From Flavobacteriaceae bacterium (GTDB taxonomy: Bacteria > Bacteroidota > Bacteroidia > Flavobacteriales > Flavobacteriaceae), in the NCBI GenBank assembly GCA_029243385.1, contig JAQWSC010000007.1, positions 62,001-126,000 on the forward strand: 64,000 nucleotides of DNA. The letters are read 5' to 3'. The notes beneath the pieces were generated by a model. That model was not told the DNA's origin. It saw only the letters and a program-made list of their open reading frames with translations, and did not search any database. Both the position numbers and the translations under genes were made by a program. Positions 25,455 through 35,073 of the stretch are shown piece by piece. How positions within the stretch are numbered: the stretch's first letter is position 1; every line of letters starts with the position of its first letter.

Positions 25455-27986
25455 TTGAAACCAACCTTGACAAAAATACCATTAATTCTTATCATTCTCA
25501 CTCTCCTCACCGGATGCAGTGTTACCAATCAATTGGAGTCTAGCGAACTGCTATTGACCAAAAACAGATTGTATGTAGATGAAATTCGAGAAACCAATGA
25601 TACGCTCAAGAATTTATTACTTCAAAAACCCAACAAACGGTTTCTTGGAATCCCGACTAGAGTTCATTTGTACCAATGGGCCAATGAAGATACCGACTCT
25701 CTTTTTGAAGCGTGGCTAGATAAAAAGCCCAATCGTCGCAAACGCATGAATGCGTGGTTTTCCAAAAAACAAGTGACTGCAATTAAGAATACGAAAGTTC
25801 AGTTTCAAGATTGGAAAAAACAAACAGGAGAAGCTCCTACAGTCATTGACTCATTAGAAATTCTTCAGTCGGTAGATAATTTGATAACATTTCAAAACAA
25901 CAAAGGATATTTTAATGCCAAGGCGGATTTTGAGATTTTACCTTCAAAAAACAACAAACAGTTGGCGCAAGTTCACTACCGTGTTGATAAAGGCATTCCT
26001 TTTTATTTGGACAGTATTTCAACTTCCATTGCTTCTCCCGTCATTGATTCGATTTACCAACTCCATAAAAATAAATCGTTCCTCAAAGCAGGCAATCAAT
26101 TTGATGCGCAAGACTTTGACAATGAGCGCGACCGGCTTTATAGCTTGTTTCGAAATTCTGGTGTATTTAACTTTCAACTCAATTCGATTTTATTTGAAGT
26201 TGCTTGGGATACATTAGGAAGCGATTTTCTATTGCCTGTTTTGGTAAAAATTTCCGACTTTCAAAAAAGCGATCCCGAAACAGGAACCGTTCAAATTCCT
26301 TACCAATTACACACCATTAAAGAAGTAAACATTTTTACTGATGAACGCGCTCAATATAGAACGCTCCCATACACAGATTCGATTCATTATCGCAATCACA
26401 TTGTTTATTCCAAAGGAAAACTGCGTTACAAACCTAAAACCCTCTCTAGCGCAACCACAATAAAAAAAGGAAATTATTACAGCGATCGGGAGCGTACCGC
26501 TACATTTCAGGGTTTCAGCAGGCTACAAAGCTTCTTATACCCCTCTATAAGTTATGAGTATGCCGAAAACTCTGAATCGGATTTAATCGCAAACATACTA
26601 CTTACCCCCAAAGATCGGTACTCGTTACGATTTGGTTTTGACCTTACCCACTCCAATATTCAAGATTTGGGAATTGCTTTCGAAAACTCATTAATCAGTC
26701 GCAATGTTTTTAGAGGAGCCGAAACATTGGAAATGTCGGTAAGAGGAACCATCGGTAAATCGGGTAATGAAACTATTTCTGAAATTGGAGCTGATATACA
26801 AATTAACATTCCGCGCGTTTTATTACCTTTTAAACTAAGCACCCTAATTCCACCTTCGATGTCGCCCAGCACTCAAATTGCTTTTGGAACGAGTATTCAA
26901 GAAAATATCGGTTTGGATCGGCAAAATTTTACAGCAGGAGTTTCTCTCAACTGGAAACCAAATCCCTTTAAAACATTTCGTTTGGGATTGCTAAATTTTG
27001 AATTGGTTAACAATAGAAATACACAGAATTATTTCAATGTTTACAATAGCTCGTTCAGCGAAATAAATAGTATCTCCCAAAATACGAATACCAACTCTAG
27101 CTATTTGGATACCAACAACAACCTTATTGTTCCCATTGGAATCAATAGTTTTATAAACGATGTTCTCAATCAAACTATTTCGGTTGGAGGAGACGCCTCT
27201 GAACGCGTTCGAATTATTGATGAACGAAAAAAACGTTTAACTCAAAACAATCTGATTATCGGTTCAACTTTTAGCTACACTAGGAGTGATCGAAAAGATG
27301 TATTGGATGAAAATTATTCCCAGTTTAGAGTAAATTTTGAATTTGCAGGATCGTTGTTAAATGCATTATCTGGTCCTTTGAATCTAGAAACAGATACTGC
27401 TTCAGACCAATTGGAGCTTTTTGAAGTTGTATTTTCCCAATTTGCCAAAACAGAAATCGATTACATTCGTCATTGGAAATTATCAGAAAACAATGTTTTG
27501 GCAATGAGAAGTTTTGTGGGGCTGGCCGTTCCTTTTGGAAACTCCAATAGCATTCCTTTTTCCAAATCGTATTTTTCTGGAGGATCCAACGACAACCGCG
27601 CTTGGGATGTGTACCGATTGGGTCCTGGAAGTAGTGGCGGAATAAATGAGTTTAATGAAGCTAACTTCAAATTAGCATTTAATTTAGAATACCGATTTGG
27701 ACTTTTTGGAAGTTTGGGTGGAGCGCTTTTCACTGATATCGGAAATATTTGGAACGTGTTTGATAATGACACCGATCCAAAACGCACTTTTGGAGGGTTT
27801 GATGATCTCAGTGAATTAGCCATTGGTACTGGTTTTGGGCTGCGTTACGACTTTAATTACTTGGTTTTACGCCTCGATACTGGATTCAAAACTTACAACC
27901 CTGCACTGGAAAAATCAGCACGATGGAACACACAGTACAAATTAAAAAATGCTGTATTCAATATCGGTATCAATTATCCTTTCTAA
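25455..27986 (+). CDS. tamL: TamL: BamA/TamA-like outer membrane assembly lipoprotein
   Basis: This 843-residue protein starts with TTG and has a lipoprotein signal with lipobox LLTGC (Cys21). POTRA-like repeats follow in the N-terminal half (for example LITFQNNKGYFNAKADFEIL and FDAQDFDNERDRLYSLFRNSGVF). The C-terminal half forms an Omp85 barrel, with the conserved region FSKSYFSGGSNDNRAWDVY, the turn GGINEFNEANFKLAFNLEYRF and a terminal NIGINYPF strand. TamL is the lipidated TamA paralogue of Bacteroidota that works with a TamB-like partner in outer membrane biogenesis. The predicted promoter and start fit the lipobox position. The partner tamB is not in the window. Confidence 0.92.
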   Translation: MKPTLTKIPLILIILTLLTGCSVTNQLESSELLLTKNRLYVDEIRETNDTLKNLLLQKPNKRFLGIPTRVHLYQWANEDTDSLFEAWLDKKPNRRKRMNAWFSKKQVTAIKNTKVQFQDWKKQTGEAPTVIDSLEILQSVDNLITFQNNKGYFNAKADFEILPSKNNKQLAQVHYRVDKGIPFYLDSISTSIASPVIDSIYQLHKNKSFLKAGNQFDAQDFDNERDRLYSLFRNSGVFNFQLNSILFEVAWDTLGSDFLLPVLVKISDFQKSDPETGTVQIPYQLHTIKEVNIFTDERAQYRTLPYTDSIHYRNHIVYSKGKLRYKPKTLSSATTIKKGNYYSDRERTATFQGFSRLQSFLYPSISYEYAENSESDLIANILLTPKDRYSLRFGFDLTHSNIQDLGIAFENSLISRNVFRGAETLEMSVRGTIGKSGNETISEIGADIQINIPRVLLPFKLSTLIPPSMSPSTQIAFGTSIQENIGLDRQNFTAGVSLNWKPNPFKTFRLGLLNFELVNNRNTQNYFNVYNSSFSEINSISQNTNTNSSYLDTNNNLIVPIGINSFINDVLNQTISVGGDASERVRIIDERKKRLTQNNLIIGSTFSYTRSDRKDVLDENYSQFRVNFEFAGSLLNALSGPLNLETDTASDQLELFEVVFSQFAKTEIDYIRHWKLSENNVLAMRSFVGLAVPFGNSNSIPFSKSYFSGGSNDNRAWDVYRLGPGSSGGINEFNEANFKLAFNLEYRFGLFGSLGGALFTDIGNIWNVFDNDTDPKRTFGGFDDLSELAIGTGFGLRYDFNYLVLRLDTGFKTYNPALEKSARWNTQYKLKNAVFNIGINYPF

Positions 27987-28002
27987 GCTCATATATTCTT
28001 AT

Positions 28003-28010
28003 TATTTTTG
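28003..28010 (+). promoter_or_regulatory. -7 promoter box (TATTTTTG) for fbaA
   Basis: This TAnnTTTG match ends 29 bp before the fbaA ATG and 17 bp after the tamL stop. Confidence 0.55.
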
Positions 28011-28039
28011 CCAACGTTTAATAACCATAATCCAATAAA

Positions 28040-29107
28040 ATGAGTCATCAAATTCAACCTGGTGTTGCCACAGGAAAAGAAGTTCAAGAAATTTTTAAAC
28101 TTGCCAAAGAAAAAGGGTTTGCCTTACCTGCGGTCAATGTAATCGGGTCAAACACTATCAACGGAGTTCTCGAAACTGCTGCAGCACTCAATGCTCCTGT
28201 TATCATTCAATTTTCAAACGGAGGTGCACAATTCAACGCCGGTAAAGGACTCTCAAACGAAGGACAACAGTCTGCAATTGCTGGAGCAATTGCTGGAGCC
28301 AAACACGTACATGAAATGGCTGTCGCATACGGAGTACCTGTTATTCTTCATACCGATCACGCAGCAAAAAAATTATTACCTTGGATTGACGGTCTATTAG
28401 ATGCAAGCGAAGCGCACTTTAAAGCTACTGGAAAATCATTGTTTAGTTCTCACATGATTGATTTATCTGAAGAGCCATTGGAGGAAAATATTGAAATTTG
28501 CAAGACATACCTAGAGCGTATGAGCAAAATGGGAATGACCTTGGAAATCGAGCTGGGAATCACAGGAGGTGAAGAAGACGGCGTTGACAACAGTGATGTT
28601 GATGTTTCCAAATTATACACACAACCCGAGGAAGTTGCTTATGCTTACGAAGAGCTGTCCAAAGTAAGTGACCAATTTACCATTGCAGCTGCTTTTGGAA
28701 ACGTTCATGGAGTTTACAAACCAGGAAATGTAAAATTGACGCCAAAAATTCTTAAAAATTCACAAGAGTATATTTCCGAAAAATACAATGTAGCACACAA
28801 CACCATTGATTTTGTTTTTCACGGAGGATCAGGCTCCACTGTGGAAGAAATTAGAGAAGGGATTAGCTACGGAGTTATCAAAATGAACATTGATACAGAT
28901 ATGCAATATGCATTTATGGCTGGAGTTAGAGACTATATGGATGACAAATCTGACTACTTACAGCAGCAAATTGGAAATCCCGAAGGAAGCGATGTTCCTA
29001 ACAAAAAATATTACGATCCAAGAGTTTGGTTGAGAGCAGGTGAAAGTAGTTTTATTGCTCGTTTGAAACAAGCTTTTGAAGACTTGAACAACGTCAACAC
29101 TTTGTAG
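28040..29107 (+). CDS. fbaA: Class II fructose-bisphosphate aldolase
   Basis: This 355-residue zinc aldolase interconverts fructose 1,6-bisphosphate with dihydroxyacetone phosphate and glyceraldehyde 3-phosphate. Metal ligands are in LHTDHAAKKLLPW (catalytic Asp and His), FGNVHGVYKPGNVKL and VFHGGSGSTVEEI. The long form and the acidic ELGITGGEEDGVDNSDVD segment match the class IIA (FbaA) branch. It has its own -7 box and is followed 40 bp later by accD. Confidence 0.97.
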   Translation: MSHQIQPGVATGKEVQEIFKLAKEKGFALPAVNVIGSNTINGVLETAAALNAPVIIQFSNGGAQFNAGKGLSNEGQQSAIAGAIAGAKHVHEMAVAYGVPVILHTDHAAKKLLPWIDGLLDASEAHFKATGKSLFSSHMIDLSEEPLEENIEICKTYLERMSKMGMTLEIELGITGGEEDGVDNSDVDVSKLYTQPEEVAYAYEELSKVSDQFTIAAAFGNVHGVYKPGNVKLTPKILKNSQEYISEKYNVAHNTIDFVFHGGSGSTVEEIREGISYGVIKMNIDTDMQYAFMAGVRDYMDDKSDYLQQQIGNPEGSDVPNKKYYDPRVWLRAGESSFIARLKQAFEDLNNVNTL

Positions 29108-29147
29108 TTGTTTAAAGATTGCTATCTTTATTCTAAATTTCTAACTC

Positions 29148-29993
29148 ATGGCTTGGTTTAAAAGAACTGAAAAAGGGATTCAAACCTCCACAAAGGAAAA
29201 AAAAGACACTCCAGAAGGATTGTGGTACAAAACCCCAACTGGAAAAATTGTTGACACTGAAGAACTCTCTGAAAACGCCTATGTTTCTCCAGAAGATGAC
29301 TACCACGTCCGGATTGGCAGCAAAGAATATTTTGAGATATTGTTTGATGATGGGAAATTCAAGGAAATTGAAGAAACATTGTCATCCAAAGATCCTTTGA
29401 AATTCGTTGATACCAAGAAATACAAAGACCGTCTTCAAGCTGCTCATAAAAAAACAGGACTTAAAGACGCTATACGAGTTGGAGTTGGAAAATCTGGAGG
29501 TCATAATCTGGTCATTGCTTGTATGGACTTCGGGTTTATTGGTGGCTCTATGGGGTCTGTTGTAGGTGAAAAAATTGCTCGTGCTGCCGACTACTCTTTA
29601 AAACACAAAACCCCTTTATTGGTAATTTCCAAATCGGGTGGAGCCCGAATGATGGAGGCTGCGCTTTCGCTGATGCAAATGGCAAAAACCTCTACCAAAC
29701 TAGCACAATTAGACGACGCTAAAATACCTTACATTTCGCTGTGTACCGATCCAACCACTGGCGGAACAACGGCTTCTTTTGCCATGTTGGGAGACATTAA
29801 TATCGCTGAACCGGGTGCATTGATTGGGTTTGCGGGTCCTCGAGTTGTTAAAGACACCACCGGAAAAGATTTGCCCAAAGGGTTTCAAACTTCTGAATTT
29901 CTCAAAGAGCACGGTTTTCTTGACTTCATCGTACATCGAAAAGAATTGAAAGACAAAATCAACCTGTATTTAAACCTCATTTTAAATCGTTAA
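29148..29993 (+). CDS. accD: Acetyl-CoA carboxylase carboxyltransferase subunit beta, without zinc ribbon cysteines
   Basis: This 281-residue subunit pairs with AccA to transfer the carboxyl group from biotin to acetyl-CoA in fatty acid synthesis. Carboxyltransferase motifs include [58 protein letters not shown] and [19 protein letters not shown]. The N-terminal region where most bacteria have a four-Cys zinc ribbon reads [12 protein letters not shown] and [15 protein letters not shown]: all four cysteines are replaced. The rest of the domain is intact, so it should be active. I recall the same replacement in other Flavobacteriaceae, so this may be a family trait rather than a defect. Confidence 0.95.
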   Translation: MAWFKRTEKGIQTSTKEKKDTPEGLWYKTPTGKIVDTEELSENAYVSPEDDYHVRIGSKEYFEILFDDGKFKEIEETLSSKDPLKFVDTKKYKDRLQAAHKKTGLKDAIRVGVGKSGGHNLVIACMDFGFIGGSMGSVVGEKIARAADYSLKHKTPLLVISKSGGARMMEAALSLMQMAKTSTKLAQLDDAKIPYISLCTDPTTGGTTASFAMLGDINIAEPGALIGFAGPRVVKDTTGKDLPKGFQTSEFLKEHGFLDFIVHRKELKDKINLYLNLILNR

Positions 29994-30056
29994 TTTTTCT
30001 TATCCAAAAAAAAACAATTATATTTAAATAACTTTTAATCTAAAAATCATTCCCCA

Positions 30057-30680
30057 ATGAAAACCAAATTAACCCTACTTCTATTAGCATTTATCTTTTT
30101 AACTTCCTGTTCTTCTTCAAAAGACTATTTTCAACCACGCGTATCTTATAATGATTTTGTTTCTCATTTAGATGCTGGATATGTTTACACAGAAACAGAT
30201 AAAGATCCATTAGAAAAACTAACACTTCAGAACAACGATTGCACCATTGTAAGTTTTGATGAAGATGGAAACGATTTTTTGGCTCAGCCAGGTCATCGTC
30301 CCAAAAAAGGAAGATATATGGTGTTTTATGAGTACTTAAAATACTTTCTTAAAGAAGAAAATAATGAGATTTTTAAAATTGGCATCGCCATTCGGGTAAT
30401 TGCAAAAATCCAAACAAACTCGAATGGAGTAGATTTGGGCTCTATGTCCTCTTTGGGAGAGGCTTATAAAAATTCGCAACTTACAGGTGCTTACACAATG
30501 TCGGTAGTAGGCATTGAATCGCAAGAAATTAGTAATTTAATTCCTATTTTTCCACTACGAATCAATGAGGATTCGCAGAAAATTATCGAAGAAAATGTAG
30601 CTAAGATCAAAAATTTAATATACGATGAAGCCACTGTAATTTCGCCAAGTAAAATTAGTAAGCGTTCTTCGTCTATCTAG
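30057..30680 (+). CDS. Lipoprotein of unknown function
   Basis: This 207-residue protein has a classic lipoprotein signal (LTLLLLAFIFLTSC, lipid-bearing Cys18) followed by Ser-Ser. The mature part has no catalytic motif that I recognise. It reads as a mixed alpha/beta domain with FVSHLDAGYVYTETDKDPLE and a long central segment RYMVFYEYLKYFLKEENNE. It lies alone between accD and rpsO with AT-rich flanks. A surface or periplasmic location is expected from the lipobox; no function is proposed. Confidence 0.75.
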   Translation: MKTKLTLLLLAFIFLTSCSSSKDYFQPRVSYNDFVSHLDAGYVYTETDKDPLEKLTLQNNDCTIVSFDEDGNDFLAQPGHRPKKGRYMVFYEYLKYFLKEENNEIFKIGIAIRVIAKIQTNSNGVDLGSMSSLGEAYKNSQLTGAYTMSVVGIESQEISNLIPIFPLRINEDSQKIIEENVAKIKNLIYDEATVISPSKISKRSSSI

Positions 30681-30751
30681 CTTCATGAACTATTTATCGA
30701 ATCACAAGGCACACCTCTCGACAAAATAGCGAAAGTTTCATAATTTAGTCC

Positions 30752-30759
30752 TATATTTG
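30752..30759 (+). promoter_or_regulatory. -7 promoter box (TATATTTG) for rpsO
   Basis: This TAnnTTTG match lies 55 bp before the rpsO ATG. The predicted transcription start, about 6-7 bp downstream, coincides with the start of the hairpin at 30765-30783. Confidence 0.6.
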
Positions 30760-30764
30760 CCGCT

Positions 30765-30783
30765 CCAACAGAAAATCTGTTGG
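30765..30783 (+). promoter_or_regulatory. Perfect 8-bp hairpin at the predicted 5' end of the rpsO mRNA
   Basis: CCAACAGA (30765-30772) and TCTGTTGG (30776-30783) pair perfectly around a three-base AAA loop. The element begins about 6 bp after the -7 box and ends 31 bp before the rpsO start codon. It would be the first structure in the transcript. In several bacteria S15 binds its own leader and represses translation. Whether this hairpin is such a site or simply stabilises the mRNA is unknown. Confidence 0.55.
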
Positions 30784-30814
30784 CTACATAATAATCATTT
30801 ACATAAATATTGGC

Positions 30815-31084
30815 ATGTATTTAACAAAAGAAGTTAAGGAAGAGATTTTCAAAAAACACGGAAAATCTGAAAAAGACACCGGTTCGACAGAGGGACAAAT
30901 CGCATTGTTTACCCACCGAATCAATTATTTAACAGGACACCTCAAAGAAAATCGTAAGGATTTTAATACCGAACGTTCCCTCGTAATGTTGGTAGGAAAG
31001 CGAAGAAGCCTGTTGGATTATTTAAAACGAAAGGATATCAATAGATATCGTGCGATTATCAAAGAATTGAATATAAGAAAATAA
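30815..31084 (+). CDS. rpsO: 30S ribosomal protein S15
   Basis: This 89-residue protein has the standard length for S15, a primary 16S rRNA-binding protein of the small-subunit platform. The signature is TGSTEGQIALFTHRINYLTGHLKENRKDFNTERSLVMLVGKRR-like, seen as GSTEGQIALFTHRINYLTGH followed by the SLLDYLKRKD segment. It is followed by a Rho-independent terminator and then pnp, the same gene order as in Escherichia coli. Confidence 0.97.
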   Translation: MYLTKEVKEEIFKKHGKSEKDTGSTEGQIALFTHRINYLTGHLKENRKDFNTERSLVMLVGKRRSLLDYLKRKDINRYRAIIKELNIRK

Positions 31085-31090
31085 CCAAAA

Positions 31091-31114
31091 AGAGGCCTAG
31101 TGCCTCTTTTTTTT
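31091..31114 (+). terminator. Rho-independent terminator after rpsO
   Basis: AGAGGC (31091-31096) pairs with GCCTCT (31102-31107) around a five-base loop, preceded by an A-run and followed by about seven T. It lies 6 bp after the rpsO stop and should separate rpsO from pnp at least partly. Confidence 0.85.
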
Positions 31115-31201
31115 ACTGAAAAAGCATCATAGGTTTTTCATTGGGGTATCTACGACAACAACACAACAACAACCCTTTTTTTAATTTATAAATGAAAAAA
31201 T

Positions 31202-33406
31202 ATGATACCTAAAACCTTTACTGAGTCTATAGACTTAGGCGATGGAAGAATCATTACCATCGAAACAGGAAAGCTTGCCAAGCAAGCCGACGGTTCAGCA
31301 GTCATTCGATTGGGAAATGCTATGTTATTAGCAACCGTTGTATCGGCTCGAAAAGCCAGTCCTGTCGATTTTTTACCACTTACAGTAGATTATCGCGAAA
31401 AATTTGCCTCTGCAGGAAGATTCCCAGGTGGATTCTTTAAGCGAGAAGCAAGACCTAGCAACGACGAAATATTGACCATGCGATTGGTCGATCGTGTATT
31501 GCGTCCTCTATTTCCGAAAGATTATCACGCCGAAACGCAAGTGATGATTCAACTGATGTCTCATGACGACGATGTTATGTGTGATGCCCTTGCTGGACTA
31601 GCAGCCTCCACAGTGATTCAATTGTCTGATATTCCTTTTGAATATCCTATCTCTGAAGCTCGTGTAGGAAGAATTGACGGAAAGTTTGTTATCAACCCCA
31701 GCCGAACGCAGCTTGAAGAATCAGACATCGATATTATGATCGGTGCAAGCGAAGATTCTGTTGCCATGGTAGAAGGTGAATTTGACGAAATTTCTGAAGA
31801 AGAAATGGTAGAAGCCATCAAGTTCGGCCACGAAGCTATCAAAGTTCAAATCGCTGCACAAATTCGTCTTGCGGAAGCTGTAGGTAAAAAAGCAACTCGC
31901 GAATACGAACAAGAAGAAAGCGATGATGCTATTGCTGCCAAAGTTAATGAAGCAGCCTATCAAAAGTGTTACGATATAGCCAAATCCGGTTCATCCAAAC
32001 AAGAGCGCGGCGAAAAGTTTGGTCTGGTTAAAGACGAAGTTATTGCTCTGTTTAGTGAAGAAGAGCAAGAAGAAAAAGGCCACTTAATATCTAAATATTT
32101 CAGCTCAACTCAAAAAGAAGCAGTTCGTGAAGTAGTCTTGGCCGAAGGAAAACGATTGGACGGAAGACAAACAGACGAAATCCGTCCTATTTGGTGTGAA
32201 GTTGATTATTTGCCTTCTACACACGGATCTTCAATTTTTACTCGAGGAGAAACACAAGCATTAGCGACCGTTACTTTGGGAACTTCCAGAGAAGCGAATA
32301 TTATTGATTCGCCTTCTCATCAAGGAGAAGAAAATTTTTATTTGCACTACAATTTCCCGCCGTTTTGTACGGGTGAAGCGCGCCCACTTCGTGGAACTTC
32401 ACGAAGAGAAATTGGTCATGGAAACCTGGCTCAACGTGCTCTTAAAAAAGTAATGCCTGACAATTGTCCTTATACCGTTCGTATTGTATCGGAAGTGTTA
32501 GAATCTAACGGATCGTCCTCAATGGCCACGGTTTGTTCTGGAACTATGGCACTTATGGACGCAGGAGTTCAAATTCGTAAACCTGTTTCAGGAATTGCTA
32601 TGGGATTGATTTCCGATGGAGAGCGATACGCTGTATTGTCTGATATTTTGGGAGATGAAGATCACCTTGGTGATATGGACTTTAAGGTGACCGGAACCGA
32701 AGATGGGATTACCGCATGTCAAATGGACATCAAAATCAAAGGATTGTCCTATGAAATTTTAGTAAAAGCGCTGAAACAAGCTCTTGATGGTCGTTTGCAC
32801 ATTTTGGAAAAACTAGTAGCTACTATTGCTGCACCCGCAGAAGATGTGAAGCCACATTCGCCTAAAATGGTAACTCGAAGAATTCCCAACGATTATATCG
32901 GTGCCCTAATTGGACCTGGTGGAAAAGTAATTCAAGAGTTGCAAAAAGAAACAGGATGTACGATTGTTATTAACGAGGATCCTGAAACCGAAGAAGGAAT
33001 CGTGGAAATTTTAGGAACTTCAGCTGAGGGAATTGATGCTGTGCTCGCTAAAATTGACTCGATTACGTTCAAGCCCGAAAAAGGAGCTACTTATTCTGTA
33101 AAAGTTATCAAGATGTTAGATTTTGGAGCTGTTGTGGAGTATATAGAAGCTCCTGGAAACGAAGTTTTGTTACACGTTAGTGAATTGGCATGGGAACGTA
33201 CAGAAAACGTGTCAGATGTAGTCAACATGGGAGATGTTTTCGATGTGAAGTATTTTGGAGTGGATCCGAGAACTCGCAAAGAAAAGGTATCTCGAAAAGC
33301 CTTGTTAGAAAAACCTGAAGGCTATGTTGAGCGTCCACCGCGTAGAGACAATAATAGACGCGATAACCGAGGAGGTGATCGCAATCGCAATCGAAATAGA
33401 GACTAA
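31202..33406 (+). CDS. pnp: Polyribonucleotide nucleotidyltransferase (PNPase)
   Basis: This 734-residue phosphorolytic 3'-5' exoribonuclease has two RNase PH domains (about 1-230 and 310-540), a KH domain with [20 protein letters not shown], and an S1 domain with [23 protein letters not shown]. Catalytic-core segments include [36 protein letters not shown] and [19 protein letters not shown]. The C-terminus ends in an Arg/Asp/Asn-rich tail (about the last 20 residues), probably an extra RNA-binding or interaction tail. It converges on rny across a shared terminator. Confidence 0.97.
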   Translation: MIPKTFTESIDLGDGRIITIETGKLAKQADGSAVIRLGNAMLLATVVSARKASPVDFLPLTVDYREKFASAGRFPGGFFKREARPSNDEILTMRLVDRVLRPLFPKDYHAETQVMIQLMSHDDDVMCDALAGLAASTVIQLSDIPFEYPISEARVGRIDGKFVINPSRTQLEESDIDIMIGASEDSVAMVEGEFDEISEEEMVEAIKFGHEAIKVQIAAQIRLAEAVGKKATREYEQEESDDAIAAKVNEAAYQKCYDIAKSGSSKQERGEKFGLVKDEVIALFSEEEQEEKGHLISKYFSSTQKEAVREVVLAEGKRLDGRQTDEIRPIWCEVDYLPSTHGSSIFTRGETQALATVTLGTSREANIIDSPSHQGEENFYLHYNFPPFCTGEARPLRGTSRREIGHGNLAQRALKKVMPDNCPYTVRIVSEVLESNGSSSMATVCSGTMALMDAGVQIRKPVSGIAMGLISDGERYAVLSDILGDEDHLGDMDFKVTGTEDGITACQMDIKIKGLSYEILVKALKQALDGRLHILEKLVATIAAPAEDVKPHSPKMVTRRIPNDYIGALIGPGGKVIQELQKETGCTIVINEDPETEEGIVEILGTSAEGIDAVLAKIDSITFKPEKGATYSVKVIKMLDFGAVVEYIEAPGNEVLLHVSELAWERTENVSDVVNMGDVFDVKYFGVDPRTRKEKVSRKALLEKPEGYVERPPRRDNNRRDNRGGDRNRNRNRD

Positions 33407-33430
33407 AACTCTTTTCGATTCTTAAAACAA

Positions 33431-33464
33431 AAACCATCAAATTGCGATTTGATGGTTTTTTTAT
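33431..33464. terminator. Bidirectional terminator between pnp and rny
   Basis: A 12-bp perfect stem (AAACCATCAAAT at 33431-33442 and ATTTGATGGTTT at 33447-33458) with loop TGCG is flanked by T-rich sequence on its plus-strand 3' side and A-rich sequence on its other side. It can therefore stop both the plus-strand pnp transcript and the minus-strand rny transcript. Confidence 0.85.
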
Positions 33465-33488
33465 TTGTTCTCAATGTGTATTCCTTAG

Positions 33489-35054
33489 TTACTTTGCGAT
33501 ATTTACCACACGAGTTTCACGAATCACAGTAACTTTTACTTGACCTGGATAGGTCATATCGGTTTGGATTTTTTGAGATATTTCAAAAGAAAGTTGAGCC
33601 GCAACATCATCAGAAACCTTTTCGCTTTCAACCATGACCCGAAGCTCTCTACCTGCTTGAATGGCATAGGCCTTTGTGACTCCCGTAAATTCATAAGCAA
33701 TATCTTCCATTTCTTTAAGTCGTTGGATATAACTATCTAACACCTGTCGTCGAGCTCCAGGACGAGCACCCGAAATCGCATCACAAACCTGTACAATGGG
33801 AGAGATAAGATTTTTCATTTCGATTTCATCGTGGTGCGCACCAATGGCGTTGCATACATCTTCTTTTTCTCCGTATTTTTCTGCCCATTGCATTCCCAAA
33901 ATAGCGTGAGGAGTTTCTGTTTCTTCTTCTGGTACTTTTCCAATATCGTGGAGCAGTCCTGCACGCTTGGCTACTTTGGCATTGAGACCCAATTCAGAAG
34001 CCATCACACCGCAAAGTTTTGCCACCTCGCGAGAGTGTTGCAATAAGTTTTGACCGTATGAAGATCGATACTTCATTCGACCCACAGCTTTTATAAGTTC
34101 GGGGTGAAGGCCGTGGATTCCCAAATCAATAACAGTTCGTTTTCCTACTTCAATAATTTCAGATTCAATTTGCTTGGTTGTCTTAAGAACCACTTCTTCA
34201 ATTCGAGCAGGGTGAATACGCCCATCAGTAACCAGTTTGTGTAACGATAAACGTGCAACTTCTCTTCGAACCGAATCGAAACATGAAAGAATAATTGCTT
34301 CTGGAGTATCGTCAACAACAATTTCAACACCAGTAGATGCTTCAATGGCACGAATGTTTCGACCTTCTCGACCAATAATCCGTCCTTTGACATCATCCGA
34401 TTCTAAATTAAAAACCGACACACAGTTTTCTACTGTTTCTTCTGTTCCTATTCGTTGAATGGTGCTAATAACTATTTTCTTTGCTTCTTGCTGAGCGGTT
34501 AATTTGGCTTCTTCAATAACGCTTTGGGCAAAGGCTAACGCATCGGATTTGGCTTCTTCTTTCAGTGAGCTAATGAGCTGTTGCTTGGCTTCGTCGGCTG
34601 ATAGGCCTGAAATTGATTCCAATTGGCTGACATGATTTTGATGAAGTTTTTCGAGTTCCTCTTTTTTCTTGTCAATATATTCTGACTTTTTGTTTAAACT
34701 TACCAGCTTGTCTTCAAGAGATTGATTGAGGCGCTTGTTTTTCGATATTTCATTGGACACCTGAGACTCTTTATCACGAATACGCTTTTGCGCCTCATTC
34801 ATCTTGTTCTCTTTAGAAGCCATGACCTTGTCATGTTCACTCTTAAGCTCTAAAAACTTTTCTTTTGCCTGAAAGAGTTTGTCTTTTTTAATAATTTCAC
34901 CTTCTTTTTTGGCTTCTCGAATAACTTGAGAGGCTTCTTTCTTAGCATTGGAAATTGTTTTATTTGCACTGCTTTTTTCAAGAATTTTTGAAATAATCAG
35001 TCCCAGTACAATTCCAGCAATACCAAAAGCGATGGTATAGGTATTAAATTCCAT
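33489..35054 (-). CDS. rny: Ribonuclease Y
   Basis: This 521-residue membrane-anchored endoribonuclease initiates mRNA decay. It has an N-terminal transmembrane helix (about 6-24), a long coiled coil (about 30-180), a KH domain with [20 protein letters not shown], and an HD domain with [12 protein letters not shown] and [10 protein letters not shown]. The length matches RNase Y of other phyla. It lies downstream of the 6S-like RNA and faces pnp, so two RNA-decay enzymes share one terminator. Confidence 0.96.
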   Translation of the reverse strand: MEFNTYTIAFGIAGIVLGLIISKILEKSSANKTISNAKKEASQVIREAKKEGEIIKKDKLFQAKEKFLELKSEHDKVMASKENKMNEAQKRIRDKESQVSNEISKNKRLNQSLEDKLVSLNKKSEYIDKKKEELEKLHQNHVSQLESISGLSADEAKQQLISSLKEEAKSDALAFAQSVIEEAKLTAQQEAKKIVISTIQRIGTEETVENCVSVFNLESDDVKGRIIGREGRNIRAIEASTGVEIVVDDTPEAIILSCFDSVRREVARLSLHKLVTDGRIHPARIEEVVLKTTKQIESEIIEVGKRTVIDLGIHGLHPELIKAVGRMKYRSSYGQNLLQHSREVAKLCGVMASELGLNAKVAKRAGLLHDIGKVPEEETETPHAILGMQWAEKYGEKEDVCNAIGAHHDEIEMKNLISPIVQVCDAISGARPGARRQVLDSYIQRLKEMEDIAYEFTGVTKAYAIQAGRELRVMVESEKVSDDVAAQLSFEISQKIQTDMTYPGQVKVTVIRETRVVNIAK

Positions 35055-35073
35055 TTTGTTTGTTTTTTTAAAT

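Noticed and set aside
25412-25528. N-terminal extension of the RNA methyltransferase frame at 24674
   Set aside because: The extra 39 codons overlap the start of tamL and its predicted promoter and do not resemble the N-terminus of the family.
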